Shown: one piece after another, positions 50,156-59,002 of the stretch
Layout of the letters: each line of letters starts with the position of its first letter
Numbering within the stretch: the first letter of the stretch is position 1
Source: Merdimonas faecigallinarum
GTDB taxonomy: Bacteria > Bacillota > Clostridia > Lachnospirales > Lachnospiraceae
DNA: 64,000 bases
NCBI GenBank assembly: GCA_019119285.1
Contig: DWXJ01000032.1
Span: forward strand, 14,920 to 78,919
Direction of reading: 5' to 3'
Translations under genes and position numbers: made by a program
The notes under the pieces: model-generated
Database searches by the model: none
What the model was told of the DNA's origin: nothing
Seen by the model: only the letters and a program-made list of their open reading frames with translations

Positions 50156-51442
50156 ATGCAGCGTATGGCAATGAAAAAACTGAAGGAGTGGAAGATAAAG
50201 AAAAACAGGAAACCGTTGATCTTGAAAGGAGCGAGGCAGGTTGGGAAAACCTGGCTTATGAAAAATTTTGGAGCTACCTGTTTTCAAAATGTAGCTTACA
50301 TCAACTTTGACAGCAATGTGCGTATGCGGCAGATTTTTGAAGAAGACTATAATATTGCCAGAATTATACGTTTGATCAATATTGAAACAGGAGTGAAGAT
50401 TCAGCCGGAGAAGACATTGATTATTTTTGACGAAGTCCAGGAGGCTCCCAAGGCGATTTCTTCATTAAAATATTTCTGTGAAAATGCTCCGGAATACGCG
50501 GTGATCGCAGCAGGATCGCTTCTTGGCGTTGCGATTCATGAAGGGGTATCCTTTCCAGTAGGAAAAGTAGAAACGATGGAGATTCATCCGCTGTCGTATC
50601 ATGAGTTTTTACTGGCGATGGGAGAAGAAAGCCTTGCAGAACTCCTGGAAAGAAAAGAATACGATGCCATATGTACTTTTTCAGACAGGTATATCCATTG
50701 GATGAAATTATACTATTTTATCGGCGGGATGCCGGAAGCTGTAAATGACTATGCGGAGAATGGAGATATCACAGCTGTCAGGGAAATACAAAAGCAGATA
50801 CTAGAACTCTATGAGCAGGATTTTAGTAAACATACGCCAAATGCAGAACTTGCAAGACTGCGTATGGTCTGGAATTCTGTTCCGCTTCAGCTGGCAAAGG
50901 AAAACAAAAAATTTTTCTTTGGCCACTTGAAACAAGGGGCCAGGGCAAAAGAGTTTGAACTTGCTATTGAATGGTTACTGGACTGTGGACTGATCGGTAA
51001 AGTCTATCGGGTGGAGAAACCGGCAGTTCCATTGAAAGCATATGTTGATTTCAGTGCTTTTAAGATTTATCTGCTGGATGTGGGGCTCCTGGGAGCAATG
51101 AGTGATCTGGATGCAAGGACAATCTTAGAAGGGAATCAATTATTTATCGAGTTTAAAGGAGCGCTTACAGAACAATATGTTTATCAGCAGCTGATAGCTG
51201 AAACAGAGTATACGCCATACTATTTTTCCGCAAACTCTCATACAGAAATAGATTTTCTGATACAAAAAGGCGGGGCTGTAACGCCGGTAGAAGTAAAGGC
51301 AGAAGAAAATGTAAAAGCAAAAAGTCTGCAGGCATATTGTAAAAAATACCAGCCGTCTTATGCTGTCAGAACATCTATGACAAATTACCGCGAAGAGGAG
51401 TGGATGGTAAATCTTCCGTTGTATGCGATAGAAAATCTGTAA
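50156..51442 (+). CDS. AAA ATPase with C-terminal DUF4143 domain
   Basis: A 428-residue ATPase of the PF13173/DUF4143 type. Walker A is GARQVGKTWL (25-34) and Walker B LIIFDEVQE near 87-95; the C-terminal domain (about 220-425) contains FKGALTEQYVYQQL near 337-350 and a nuclease-like EIDFLIQKGGAVTPVEVKAEEN (in parts, 365-386) with a D...E.K pattern. Such proteins are frequent, often multi-copy, and of unknown function; some are linked to mobile DNA or defence. It is transcribed alone behind paired direct repeats. Confidence 0.82.
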   Translation: MQRMAMKKLKEWKIKKNRKPLILKGARQVGKTWLMKNFGATCFQNVAYINFDSNVRMRQIFEEDYNIARIIRLINIETGVKIQPEKTLIIFDEVQEAPKAISSLKYFCENAPEYAVIAAGSLLGVAIHEGVSFPVGKVETMEIHPLSYHEFLLAMGEESLAELLERKEYDAICTFSDRYIHWMKLYYFIGGMPEAVNDYAENGDITAVREIQKQILELYEQDFSKHTPNAELARLRMVWNSVPLQLAKENKKFFFGHLKQGARAKEFELAIEWLLDCGLIGKVYRVEKPAVPLKAYVDFSAFKIYLLDVGLLGAMSDLDARTILEGNQLFIEFKGALTEQYVYQQLIAETEYTPYYFSANSHTEIDFLIQKGGAVTPVEVKAEENVKAKSLQAYCKKYQPSYAVRTSMTNYREEEWMVNLPLYAIENL

Positions 51443-51471
51443 TGATGGTATGTTTCCTTCTTGTGTATACA

Positions 51472-51505
51472 AAAAACGCTGAAGCCTTATGGCCTCAGCG
51501 TTTTT
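51472..51505. terminator. Bidirectional terminator between the ATPase and NCS2 permease
   Basis: AAAAACGCTGA (51472-51482) pairs with TCAGCGTTTTT (51495-51505). The A-rich left end and T-rich right end serve both convergent genes. Confidence 0.85.
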
Positions 51506-51506
51506 C

Positions 51507-52847
51507 TTACTTTTGCTTTTCTTCTTTTGGAAGGATCACGTTCAGCAGGATGGCCATCAGTGTGGCTACCACTACCGGGGAACTTCCAAATACCGTAGTG
51601 ACCCATTCGGGGAAGGCAGCCAGGGATTCGGAAGCCTGGGTAATGCCCATTCCAAGAGCAACGGACAGTCCGACAATGGATGTGTTGCGGAAATTCATTT
51701 CCTCCTGGAAGATCAGCTTGATCCCGGTCATGGCGATGGAGGCGAAGACAGAGATCGTAGCGCCACCCAGTACGCACTGCGGGATGGTGGTCAGAAGACC
51801 GGAAAATTTAGGCACAAAACCGGCGATCATCAGGATGATGGCTGCCAGTCCAAGGACGCACCGGTTAATGACTTTTGTGGTGGTAACAATGCCCACGTTC
51901 TGGCTGTAGGTGGCAGTCGGCAGTCCGCCAAAGAACGCACACAGGATATTGCTGATGCCGTACATAATGATGCCGCCCTGCAGCTCTTTGTTATCCGGCA
52001 TGCGGTTCATACTTCCGGAAGTGGTTGCAGAAAAATCTCCGATGGCCTGAATGGAGTTGATGGCAAACAAAAGGCCGATGGCCACACAGGCGGAAGGTTC
52101 GAAACTGATGGAAAAATGCAGCGGCTGCGGAAGCTGGAAGATTCCTGCGGACTGTACGCCGGAAAGATCCACCAGACCAAAAGGAACAGCCAGGATGTAT
52201 CCGGCTACAATTCCCACCAGAATGGAAGCCAGTTTTAAAAATCCTTTGGCAAAGTGGTTCAGGCCCGTTACAACAGCCAGAGTAAAGAACGCCACCAGCC
52301 AGTTCTGCCAGGAACCATAATTTTCGCTGGAGGTTCCGCCTGCCATGTAGTTGACAGCAGTCGGATACAGAGAAAGTCCGATAGTGAAGACCACGGTTCC
52401 GGTTACCAGAGGCGGAAACAGTACACGGATCTTCCGGATGCAGAAGCCTACAATGATGGCGACGACACCGCCGACTACCTGAGCTCCCAGGATGGTGGCA
52501 ATGTCATAGGTTCCGGCAATGGCCTGCATACTTGGCACATAGGCAAAGCTGATGCCGAGGATCACAGGAAGCGCGCTTCCCAGCTGCATATTTCCGAATC
52601 GGATAAAGGGGAAGAGCTGTAACAGTGTACTGATGGCAGAGCAGAACAGGGCTGCCTGGATCAGGATCACCCGGTCAGAAGGACTGACGCCTGCGACTCC
52701 TGCTACAATGATGGATGGGGTGACACAGCCCACGATCATGGCAACAACATGCTGCATAGCCAGTGGCAGAGCCTGCCCCAGAGACGGGACACCGTTCAGT
52801 TCAAAAACGGACGCGCGGCCTTTTTTAACAGATGGATTTGTGTTCAT
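51507..52847 (-). CDS. NCS2-family nucleobase permease (uracil/xanthine/urate type)
   Basis: A 446-residue permease of about 14 segments. QHVVAMIVGCVTPSIIVAG near 32-50 is the NCS2 N-terminal signature, and the middle contains the conserved NSIQAIGDFSATTSG (residues about 266-280) and GLPTATYSQNVGIVT near 307-321, where the substrate-site Glu or Asp and Asn are expected. It resembles xanthine or uric acid permeases more than uracil permeases, but specificity is uncertain. The gene is the last of a minus-strand run and lies next to the ureide-type cluster, so both may serve purine-derived nitrogen. Confidence 0.87.
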   Translation of the reverse strand: MNTNPSVKKGRASVFELNGVPSLGQALPLAMQHVVAMIVGCVTPSIIVAGVAGVSPSDRVILIQAALFCSAISTLLQLFPFIRFGNMQLGSALPVILGISFAYVPSMQAIAGTYDIATILGAQVVGGVVAIIVGFCIRKIRVLFPPLVTGTVVFTIGLSLYPTAVNYMAGGTSSENYGSWQNWLVAFFTLAVVTGLNHFAKGFLKLASILVGIVAGYILAVPFGLVDLSGVQSAGIFQLPQPLHFSISFEPSACVAIGLLFAINSIQAIGDFSATTSGSMNRMPDNKELQGGIIMYGISNILCAFFGGLPTATYSQNVGIVTTTKVINRCVLGLAAIILMIAGFVPKFSGLLTTIPQCVLGGATISVFASIAMTGIKLIFQEEMNFRNTSIVGLSVALGMGITQASESLAAFPEWVTTVFGSSPVVVATLMAILLNVILPKEEKQK

Positions 52848-52907
52848 GTGGATAGTCTCCTTTTCATTCCTTTGTATAGTATTCCTGCCAGGAAGCAGGA
52901 AATAAAC

Positions 52908-53753
52908 TTATTTTACTTCTACACGGCTGTTAAATTTATCCAGAAGAAGGGCTGCGATCACACCTGCCACAAGGCAGATGATGTTGATGATGCATCCGCT
53001 TACGGAAGCAGTAAAGCTGGAAAACGGAATGATCATAACAGTAGCCGCGATTACAATCCCTACGATCCCGTGGAAGGCCAGGGAATAAAAATGTTCAAAT
53101 AATGCGTTGATGGCTTTTGCGAGGCAGATCACTGTAACAACAGCGCCGATCCCGCCCGGGATCATCACCTGAAAGTCCAGATGTCCGATGCCGTCTACAA
53201 AAGGTGTGTACAGGCCAAGGGGCATCAGTAGCGTGGAAAAGCTCATGCCCGGGGCGATCACACTTAAAGCCAGACAGAATCCGCAGAAGAGATAGGAGAT
53301 AAAGTTTGGTTCAATCTCTACGGAAGCCGCGTTTAAGCCGGTCAGCAAAGAGAAGATCACGATCATGCAGATGACAAGAGAAAGATAGGAGCCTTTGGTG
53401 ACGCCTTTTTCTCCTGCTTCCCGGAACAGAGAAGGCAGCATGCCGGTGATCAGACCGACAAAGAGACACACGGACGGATCCGGATATTTGTTCAGGAAAA
53501 AGGCCAGCAGATTGGCAATCCCGAGAAATCCGATCACACCGCCGATAAATACCGGGATCAGTGGGGGGACATGAGTTTTAAAATTCTTAAAAGGATTAGA
53601 TAACAGCTCCATGATCGGTTTATAGATACCGAAGATTACGCTTAACACGCCGCCGGAGATACCGGGGAGAACGGCGCCAAGACCGATCAGAGCACCCTGG
53701 AGGATCCGGTATGCAAATAACATGGGGCTGTTTTTGGATGGTTTTTCGCTCAT
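52908..53753 (-). CDS. DUF368 membrane protein
   Basis: A 281-residue protein with eight or more membrane segments. GALIGLGAVLPGISGGVLSV (18-37 or so) and APGMSFSTLLMPLG near 163-176 are the paired PG(I/M)SG-type repeats of DUF368 proteins, which have been implicated in undecaprenyl phosphate recycling (PopT/DUF368) in other bacteria. I chose ATG 53753 over 53765 because GAGG is spaced six bases from it. It lies between the exporter gene and the NCS2 gene on the same strand. Confidence 0.82.
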   Translation of the reverse strand: MSEKPSKNSPMLFAYRILQGALIGLGAVLPGISGGVLSVIFGIYKPIMELLSNPFKNFKTHVPPLIPVFIGGVIGFLGIANLLAFFLNKYPDPSVCLFVGLITGMLPSLFREAGEKGVTKGSYLSLVICMIVIFSLLTGLNAASVEIEPNFISYLFCGFCLALSVIAPGMSFSTLLMPLGLYTPFVDGIGHLDFQVMIPGGIGAVVTVICLAKAINALFEHFYSLAFHGIVGIVIAATVMIIPFSSFTASVSGCIINIICLVAGVIAALLLDKFNSRVEVK

Positions 53754-53901
53754 TTCATACCTCATTTTTCATCATTTTCATTCTGTGTCCGGGTAAAAAT
53801 CCGCTTTTACCCAGACACCATAACATATCCACTATAACATAGATTTTATGCGGAATCTATCCTGAAATTTGACTGTAATACATGGATATTTCCGTCAAAA
53901 A

Positions 53902-55230
53902 TTAACTACAGTGACGGAAAGACCGGTCGGTGATGATCCGGGCAAAAATAAGGCCAAGCGGCAGGGCGAGGACGATCAGGAGAGCAGAAGCAAGCCAGGA
54001 GGCAGAGTCACCCAGATACATCTCTCCCAGATTATAGACCGCCCGGTACAGATAAAGTCCCGGTACCATGATCACGATAGAGGGTACTGTAATAGAGATT
54101 CTGGGGAAGCCCAGAGGTTTCTGCAACAGTGAGGCAAGAAGTCCGGCCGTAAGGGAACCCAGGAAGGCAGCCATAGCCGGGGGACAATCTGCTAGATCAA
54201 CCATTTCCAGGCGGAGGGTATTGGCGATCATGCCGATAAAAGCTGCGGTCGCAGCAAGACGGACCGGGCTGTTAAACATGATGGAAAAGCCAAAGACCCC
54301 GCAAAAGCTGGCGATCAGTCGCAGGAAAAAAAGTGCGACAGGAGGAACAACAAAAGAAGGGAATTCCTCCGGCTGCAAATTGAGAAGAAGCGCCATAGCC
54401 CATGCCGTAACAGTGGCAACCACGATGATCATCACAGCGTAGATTAGCCGTTCCATACCGGAACGCATGTCCTGCTTGGCCAGGTCGATGCCGCTGGTGA
54501 TGAAAGGAAAACCGGGAATAATAAATAACATAGAACAGATATATCCGGCTTCATGGGCGGCAGGAATGGCAAAAAGCCATTCACAAAGCTGCATGGCGGC
54601 TGCATAGACCAGACAGGCCAGGGCGACAGAAGCGGTGATACACAGAAACAGGGTGTATTTACGCTGATTCAGTTTTGCCCGAAGGTAATTGCCGGCTCCG
54701 GCGCCTAGAAAGGTGCAGATCATCTCCACAATTCCTCCGCCCAGCAGGAAACAGAATGCGCAGCAGGCCATGGCGGATGCCAGTCCCTGCATCAGAGGGG
54801 TATAATGTCCCCGGATTTTTTCAATCTCATCCATGCGTAAGTGGAGTTCCTCAATACTGAGATTTTTTCCGTTTTCTGCAAAGTCTTTGACAAACCGTTC
54901 CAACCGGTCCAATTTGGAGGTGTTGACGCCGGTGCTGGAAAGGCTTAAAGAATGAGAGACGGATTCCTTCCCGTCAAAACAGGTATAGTCAATAGAAAGA
55001 AGCCCGATATTTGCGGTACAGGTAACAGAGAGTGCAGCCGCCAGAGTATTCATGGCGCTCCGGACTCTCCAGGCTCCGGTGCCGCAGGAAAGCAGCATCA
55101 GACCGGCTCTTCCGATAAAAGCAGATTTTTCGTGGAGACCGGCCTGAGTGACAGGCAGGTCTTTTTGCCGGCCGGCATAATCATGCCAGTATACATTCAT
55201 ATGATTTGGGGTGATCGGTATTTGAGACAT
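53902..55230 (-). CDS. Threonine/serine exporter, fused ThrE (DUF1212 + DUF3815)
   Basis: A 442-residue one-chain ThrE-type exporter. The soluble part (about 20-140, with GRAGLMLLSCGTGAWRVRSA) and five membrane segments form the DUF1212 half, and a second membrane half (about 300-440) corresponds to DUF3815; in many Firmicutes these are two separate genes. Fusion is the norm in Corynebacterium-type ThrE. SIDYTCFDG near 83 and the GIDLAKQDMRSGMERL loop near 250 are typical. Start 55230 has an AAAGGA site. Confidence 0.85.
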   Translation of the reverse strand: MSQIPITPNHMNVYWHDYAGRQKDLPVTQAGLHEKSAFIGRAGLMLLSCGTGAWRVRSAMNTLAAALSVTCTANIGLLSIDYTCFDGKESVSHSLSLSSTGVNTSKLDRLERFVKDFAENGKNLSIEELHLRMDEIEKIRGHYTPLMQGLASAMACCAFCFLLGGGIVEMICTFLGAGAGNYLRAKLNQRKYTLFLCITASVALACLVYAAAMQLCEWLFAIPAAHEAGYICSMLFIIPGFPFITSGIDLAKQDMRSGMERLIYAVMIIVVATVTAWAMALLLNLQPEEFPSFVVPPVALFFLRLIASFCGVFGFSIMFNSPVRLAATAAFIGMIANTLRLEMVDLADCPPAMAAFLGSLTAGLLASLLQKPLGFPRISITVPSIVIMVPGLYLYRAVYNLGEMYLGDSASWLASALLIVLALPLGLIFARIITDRSFRHCS

Positions 55231-55322
55231 AAAGATTCCTTTCTGATCGTTCCTATCGGTTTAGATAAATAAAAATCAATTCAATAACAGTATAAAAAGA
55301 ATCGGAGAAAAGTCAACTCATT

Positions 55323-56322
55323 CTATGCATGTTTCCGGTCTGGAGCAAAAAGATGGTAAAAGATCAGACAGCTGATGATACAGATGCCTGTGCCAAACAG
55401 GAATGCACCGGACAGAGTCCGGTCTGCCAGTGCGCCGAAGACAAGATTTGTTCCGATTGCCACACTGTTGAGCAGCATAGAATTGACACTAAGAGCAGTG
55501 GCGCGATTGTCTGTCCGGATCTGCCGGTTCTGAATTTCGGTCAGGAGGGGCTGGAATAAAGTATTGCTGAATCTGAGGCTCAGGATGGCCGCCGCAGACG
55601 GAAAAGCCAGACGGGTCGCTGCCAGGGTAAGGCAGGAAGCGGCTGCCATGCTGCAAAAAAGCAGAAGGGGGCTGCAGATTCCCAGCCGTCCGGTGACAGA
55701 GGAGGAACAGAAGCAGCGAACGGTTCTTCATTGCCTTTTTTATTGTGACCCGGAAAGGCTCCGTGTCTGTTTTTTTCACGCTGTGAATCCGGACATCCGT
55801 CAGAAAGAGGGAAAGAAAAGCGGCGCCTCCGTAGCTGATCACGGTAAGAAAACCGGCAAGGGGGTAATTATCCTGCACAACCATTGTATAGACACCGGCG
55901 GCAAACAACAGCCCGGCCATACTCATGCTGTGATAAACACCAAAGACCTTCTGGCTGTTCTTCTGACCGCAGGAGAGATAAAGGATCGAGGAATCCACGC
56001 CGGAAAAGCCGGATTCTACCACACTTAGCATAATGCGTTCTACCAGAAAACCGGCGAATCCATCCGCTTTCCAGAATATAATTTTGGAAATTAAGTAGAG
56101 TGCGGAACAAAAGATGATCGTATGGCGGCAGCCGATCTTGTCTGCGATGATCCCCCAGGGGATTTCCAGCAGGATTAAGAGTGCAAGGGAGATACTCTCG
56201 ATCAAAGTGATCTGAAAGATGGTGAGCCCGTGTGCCTGCCGGTACAGGGTGGCAATAGGGCCGTAGAAAACCATACCCTGCAGGAGGGCAATGGCGTACA
56301 TGATCCATAGATTTCTTTTCAT
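55323..56322 (-). pseudogene. MFS transporter with frameshift and internal deletion
   Basis: The 5' part (56322 to about 55695) encodes an MFS N-terminal half ending at KNRSLLLFLL; the same frame then becomes non-membrane sequence to its stop at 55489. The other frame, from about 55700 to 55323, continues as SSVTGRLGICSPLLLF and then RATALSVNSMLLNS, typical of MFS TM9-TM12. The region for TM7-TM8 between these blocks (roughly 50-60 residues in relatives) is missing, so the lesion looks like a deletion that also shifted the frame. The start has a normal ribosome binding site. Confidence 0.75.
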
Positions 56323-56357
56323 AATAAAAGTCCTTTCTCATTTTCAAGTACAACAAA

Positions 56358-56381
56358 CAGTCACCATTCAGATGGTGACTG
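56358..56381. other. Perfect hairpin upstream of the broken MFS gene
   Basis: CAGTCACCA and TGGTGACTG form a nine-pair stem around the loop TTCAGA. An outer pair AAGTAC...GTACTT flanks it. It lies between the MFS start and the end of the HicB-like gene on the minus strand and could be an operator or a leader structure. There is no T-run right after it. Confidence 0.5.
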
Positions 56382-56460
56382 GAGATTCCAATAGAGGTGT
56401 ACTTAAAAATTAGATTGGACTTCTTTTCATACTTAGATGTCTCCTGTTTTTTAAGAGAAA

Positions 56461-56739
56461 TTATTCGTCCCAGCCTTCGTAAAAGCGGATATTGACAGAA
56501 ATATTGCGGACAATGTCGCCGTCAGAGGTCTCGATATCTTCTATATCAGAGACGTGGGGCAGAACCGGATCGTCTTCTTCCAGTTCTACGCCGATCCAGG
56601 TCTTGGCGGCATCATTGGCATTATCGATAGCGTCGTCCAGCGTATCGCCGGAGGCCTCACAGCATTCCAGATCCGGGAAAAATGCGTGGTAACGGCCGTC
56701 TTCTTTTTTGCGGAAAACCGCAGGATATATAAAAATCAT
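56461..56739 (-). CDS. HicB-like protein, orphan antitoxin type
   Basis: A 92-residue protein from ATG 56739 (AAGGAG site). MIFIYPAVFRKKEDGRYHAF near the start and DLECCEASGDTLDDAIDNA (about 25-43) show the HicB partial RNase-H-like fold. The second half is acidic, and there is no C-terminal DNA-binding HTH or ribbon domain. HicB antitoxins normally have a small HicA toxin gene next to them; none is visible within 150 bp on either side. It could be a stand-alone HicB-family protein. Confidence 0.75.
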   Translation of the reverse strand: MIFIYPAVFRKKEDGRYHAFFPDLECCEASGDTLDDAIDNANDAAKTWIGVELEEDDPVLPHVSDIEDIETSDGDIVRNISVNIRFYEGWDE

Positions 56740-56822
56740 ATCGTTTGTTCTCCTTTTCTTACTATCATAACTATATAGTAGAACGATCGGTAATTGCAAC
56801 AGGTTTTAAAGATAAAATAATA

Positions 56823-56872
56823 TTGACACTGTGTCAGGAGTGTACTATTATATAAATAGTGACATAATGTCA
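56823..56872 (+). promoter_or_regulatory. Flavodoxin promoter with two palindromic operators
   Basis: TTGACA (56823-56828), 17 bp, TATTAT (56846-56851). Two perfect 13-bp palindromes flank the -10: TGACACTGTGTCA (56824-56836) over the -35, and TGACATAATGTCA (56860-56872) at the start site. Both have the form TGACA-N3-TGTCA, with centres 36 bp apart. This is a typical layout for a dimeric repressor; no candidate repressor is adjacent. Confidence 0.8.
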
Positions 56873-56904
56873 GAATAAAAGATCGAAAATAAGGAGGAAT
56901 CAAT

Positions 56905-57372
56905 ATGAATACAAAGAAACTGGTAGCTTATTTTTCGGCAAGCGGCGTGACTGCAAAGGCAGCCAGAAAGATTGCGGACGCGGCAGGAGCGGAACTCTAT
57001 GAGATCCGGCCGGCAGTGCCTTATACTTCTGCGGATCTGAACTGGAACAATAGCAAAAGCCGCAGTTCTGTGGAAATGAATGATCCGGCTTCCAGGCCGG
57101 AGATCGCGGAGCCGGTACCGGATATGGATCAGTATGACACCATCTGGATCGGGTTCCCTGTGTGGTGGTATGTGGAACCGAGGATTGTAGATACTTTTCT
57201 GGAGTCCGGTAACTTTGCGGGCAAGAAACTGATTCCTTTTGCAACCTCCGGAGGCAGCGGGATCAGTCAGGCAGAAAAAAGCTTAAAGGAGCACTGCCCG
57301 GAGGCTGACTGGCAGGCGGGCCGGCTGGTAAATGGCGGTGACATCGAGGCATGGGTGAAAGAAAACCTGTAA
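56905..57372 (+). CDS. Flavodoxin
   Basis: A 155-residue flavodoxin-like protein. KLVAYFSASGVTAKAA (5-20) is the FMN phosphate loop, GFPVWWYVEPRIVDTFLE near 84-101 is a flavin-contact region and FATSGGSGISQ near 113-123 another. This is the Flavodoxin_4-type group seen in anaerobes, often used as a small NAD(P)H- or ferredoxin-linked carrier. AAGGAGG lies before the start. Expression is probably governed by the two TGACA-N3-TGTCA operators. The next gene starts 14 bp after its stop. Confidence 0.87.
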   Translation: MNTKKLVAYFSASGVTAKAARKIADAAGAELYEIRPAVPYTSADLNWNNSKSRSSVEMNDPASRPEIAEPVPDMDQYDTIWIGFPVWWYVEPRIVDTFLESGNFAGKKLIPFATSGGSGISQAEKSLKEHCPEADWQAGRLVNGGDIEAWVKENL

Positions 57373-57386
57373 AGGAGGAGATCGTG

Positions 57387-57953
57387 ATGCGCCCGTCACA
57401 GATTACAGCATGGTGTCAGATGATCCTTCGCGCACTGGCGCCCCGGGAGGGATTTTATATGGATGCAACCATGGGAAATGGCCATGATACCCGGCTGCTT
57501 TGTCAGATGGCGGGAGAAACGGGACGGGTCCTGGCATTTGATATCCAGCAGAAGGCGCTAGATGAAACCCGGCGCCTTCTGGCTCAGGAGGGACTGGAAA
57601 AGAGAGCAGAACTGATCCTGGACGGTCATGAACATATGGACCGGTATGCTAAAGCAGAAACGGTAGACGCGATCTGCTTTAACTTTGGGTATCTGCCGGG
57701 CGGGGATCATGACATTGCCACCCGTGCGGACACCAGTGTGCAGGCAGTGGAAAAGGGACTTCGCCTATTAAAGAAGGGCGGTCTTATGAGTCTTTGCATT
57801 TACAGCGGAGGGGACACCGGATTTGAGGAGCGGGACCGGCTGCTTGCCTATCTAAAAAGCCTTCCTGCAAAAGAATATACGGTGATCCGCAATGACTATT
57901 ACAACCGGGACAATCATCCTCCGATACCGGTTTTCATCTGGAAAGAAGGCTAA
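57387..57953 (+). CDS. mnmM: Class I SAM methyltransferase, MnmM/YtqB type
   Basis: A 188-residue methyltransferase from ATG 57387 (AAAGGAGGAG site). Motif I is DATMGNGHDTRLL near 27-39 and ICFNFGYLPGGDH near 95-107 is the catalytic-side NFGYLP signature of the YtqB/PF06962 group. B. subtilis YtqB (MnmM) methylates the wobble nm5s2U of tRNA; family membership is clear, the exact reaction is by analogy. It follows the flavodoxin gene closely and converges on the radical SAM gene. Confidence 0.8.
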   Translation: MRPSQITAWCQMILRALAPREGFYMDATMGNGHDTRLLCQMAGETGRVLAFDIQQKALDETRRLLAQEGLEKRAELILDGHEHMDRYAKAETVDAICFNFGYLPGGDHDIATRADTSVQAVEKGLRLLKKGGLMSLCIYSGGDTGFEERDRLLAYLKSLPAKEYTVIRNDYYNRDNHPPIPVFIWKEG

Positions 57954-57957
57954 CCTC

Positions 57958-58875
57958 TTACAGGCCTTCCAGATCAAAAGGAGGTGTGTATTCTTCTTTT
58001 GCACTGGAACGCTCCTGCATAAAGCCTTCATTAAGCCCCAGGGCAAGGGCCTTGTCCAGAACTTTTTTATATTCATAGGACGTGACGCGCCGGTTGATCT
58101 CCGGGTAATCCTTTGCCCGGAAAAAAGGAGTATACTGGCTTAACAGACTTAGAAGAAAACTGCCCTTTGGGAGAGAATCTGCCATCCATTCCAGGATGCG
58201 CACAGAATCTTCTTTCTGTCCGGGCAGGACCATATGGCGGATCAGCGTGCCTTTTTGCAGGCCTCCGTCGCTGGCAAATACAGGGATTCCGGTCTGCCGG
58301 ATCATTTCTTTTACCGCTTTTGATGCGAAAGAGAAATAATCCGGCGCGCCGGAATATTTTTTTGCCGTATCCGGAGAAAAGTATTTCAGATCCGGCAGAT
58401 AGATATCAATATAGCCGTCCAGCATCCGTAAGGTTTCCGTCCGCTCATATCCGCTGCAGTTCCAGACGATGGGAATGTGAAGGTGTGGCCGGATGCGGTC
58501 GAGGACAGGAAGGAGAGAAGGAAGAAACTGGGTGGCAGTGATAAGATCAATGTTCTGGGCTCCCTGTTCCTGAAGTCCCAGCAGGATTTCTTCCAGACGC
58601 TCCTGCGTGAGGACTTTTCCCAGACCTTCCTGACTGATGGGATAGTTCTGGCAGTAGCAGCATTTCAGTGTACAGCCGGAGAAGAAGACGGCGCCGCTTC
58701 CGCCCTGACCGGACAGACAGGGTTCCTCCCACAGGTGAAGGGCGGCCCTGGCTGCGGTAAGAAAAGCGCCGCATCCACAGACGCCTGGACGGGCCCGGCG
58801 GTCGGCATGGCACATGCGGGGGCAGAGGGTGCAGTCCTGATAGAGGACCTGGAGTGTGGAAAGATCGGTTGTCAT
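57958..58875 (-). CDS. Radical SAM protein, pyruvate-formate-lyase-activase-like
   Basis: A 305-residue radical SAM protein from ATG 58875 (AGGAGG site). Before the SAM motif there is a cysteine-rich leader CTLCPRMCHADRRARPGVCGCG split around residues 15-36, then the cluster motif CTLKCCYCQNYPIS near 68-81. This combination fits the COG1313 (uncharacterised Fe-S, PflX-like) group. The substrate protein is unknown. It is divergent from the Nim-type gene across 161 bp. An extended -10 (TGC-TATAAT on the minus strand, 58935-58930) is its likely promoter. Confidence 0.8.
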   Translation of the reverse strand: MTTDLSTLQVLYQDCTLCPRMCHADRRARPGVCGCGAFLTAARAALHLWEEPCLSGQGGSGAVFFSGCTLKCCYCQNYPISQEGLGKVLTQERLEEILLGLQEQGAQNIDLITATQFLPSLLPVLDRIRPHLHIPIVWNCSGYERTETLRMLDGYIDIYLPDLKYFSPDTAKKYSGAPDYFSFASKAVKEMIRQTGIPVFASDGGLQKGTLIRHMVLPGQKEDSVRILEWMADSLPKGSFLLSLLSQYTPFFRAKDYPEINRRVTSYEYKKVLDKALALGLNEGFMQERSSAKEEYTPPFDLEGL

Positions 58876-58973
58876 GGGATACCTCCTGATTGAACTCCCG
58901 CAGGGCGGGACAGATTGCATATATGTGTAATTATAGCACACAGGCGGGAAAGAGGCGATTTTATATTTCTGAT

Positions 58974-59002
58974 TTGACACTGTCAGGGGGAAGTTTTACA
59001 AT
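58974..59002 (+). promoter_or_regulatory. Promoter of the Nim/PNPOx-like gene
   Basis: TTGACA (58974-58979), 17 bp, TACAAT (58997-59002). The palindrome TGACACTGTCA (58975-58985) overlaps the -35, with the same half-sites as the flavodoxin operators but a one-base centre instead of three. Confidence 0.65.

Noticed and set aside
51489..52238. 249-aa plus-strand frame opposite the NCS2 permease
   Set aside because: Gly/Asp/His-rich low-complexity translation typical of antisense to membrane proteins; no start signal.
53766..53901. Small gene between DUF368 and the ThrE-type exporter
   Set aside because: No open frame with a start signal. The stretch has AT-rich inverted repeats (AGATT/AATCT and CTATAACATAG-like) that may be promoter parts, but I could not fix a clear promoter.
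55564..56028. 154-aa plus-strand frame opposite the broken MFS gene
   Set aside because: Antisense to a recognisable MFS sequence, no motif or ribosome binding site.
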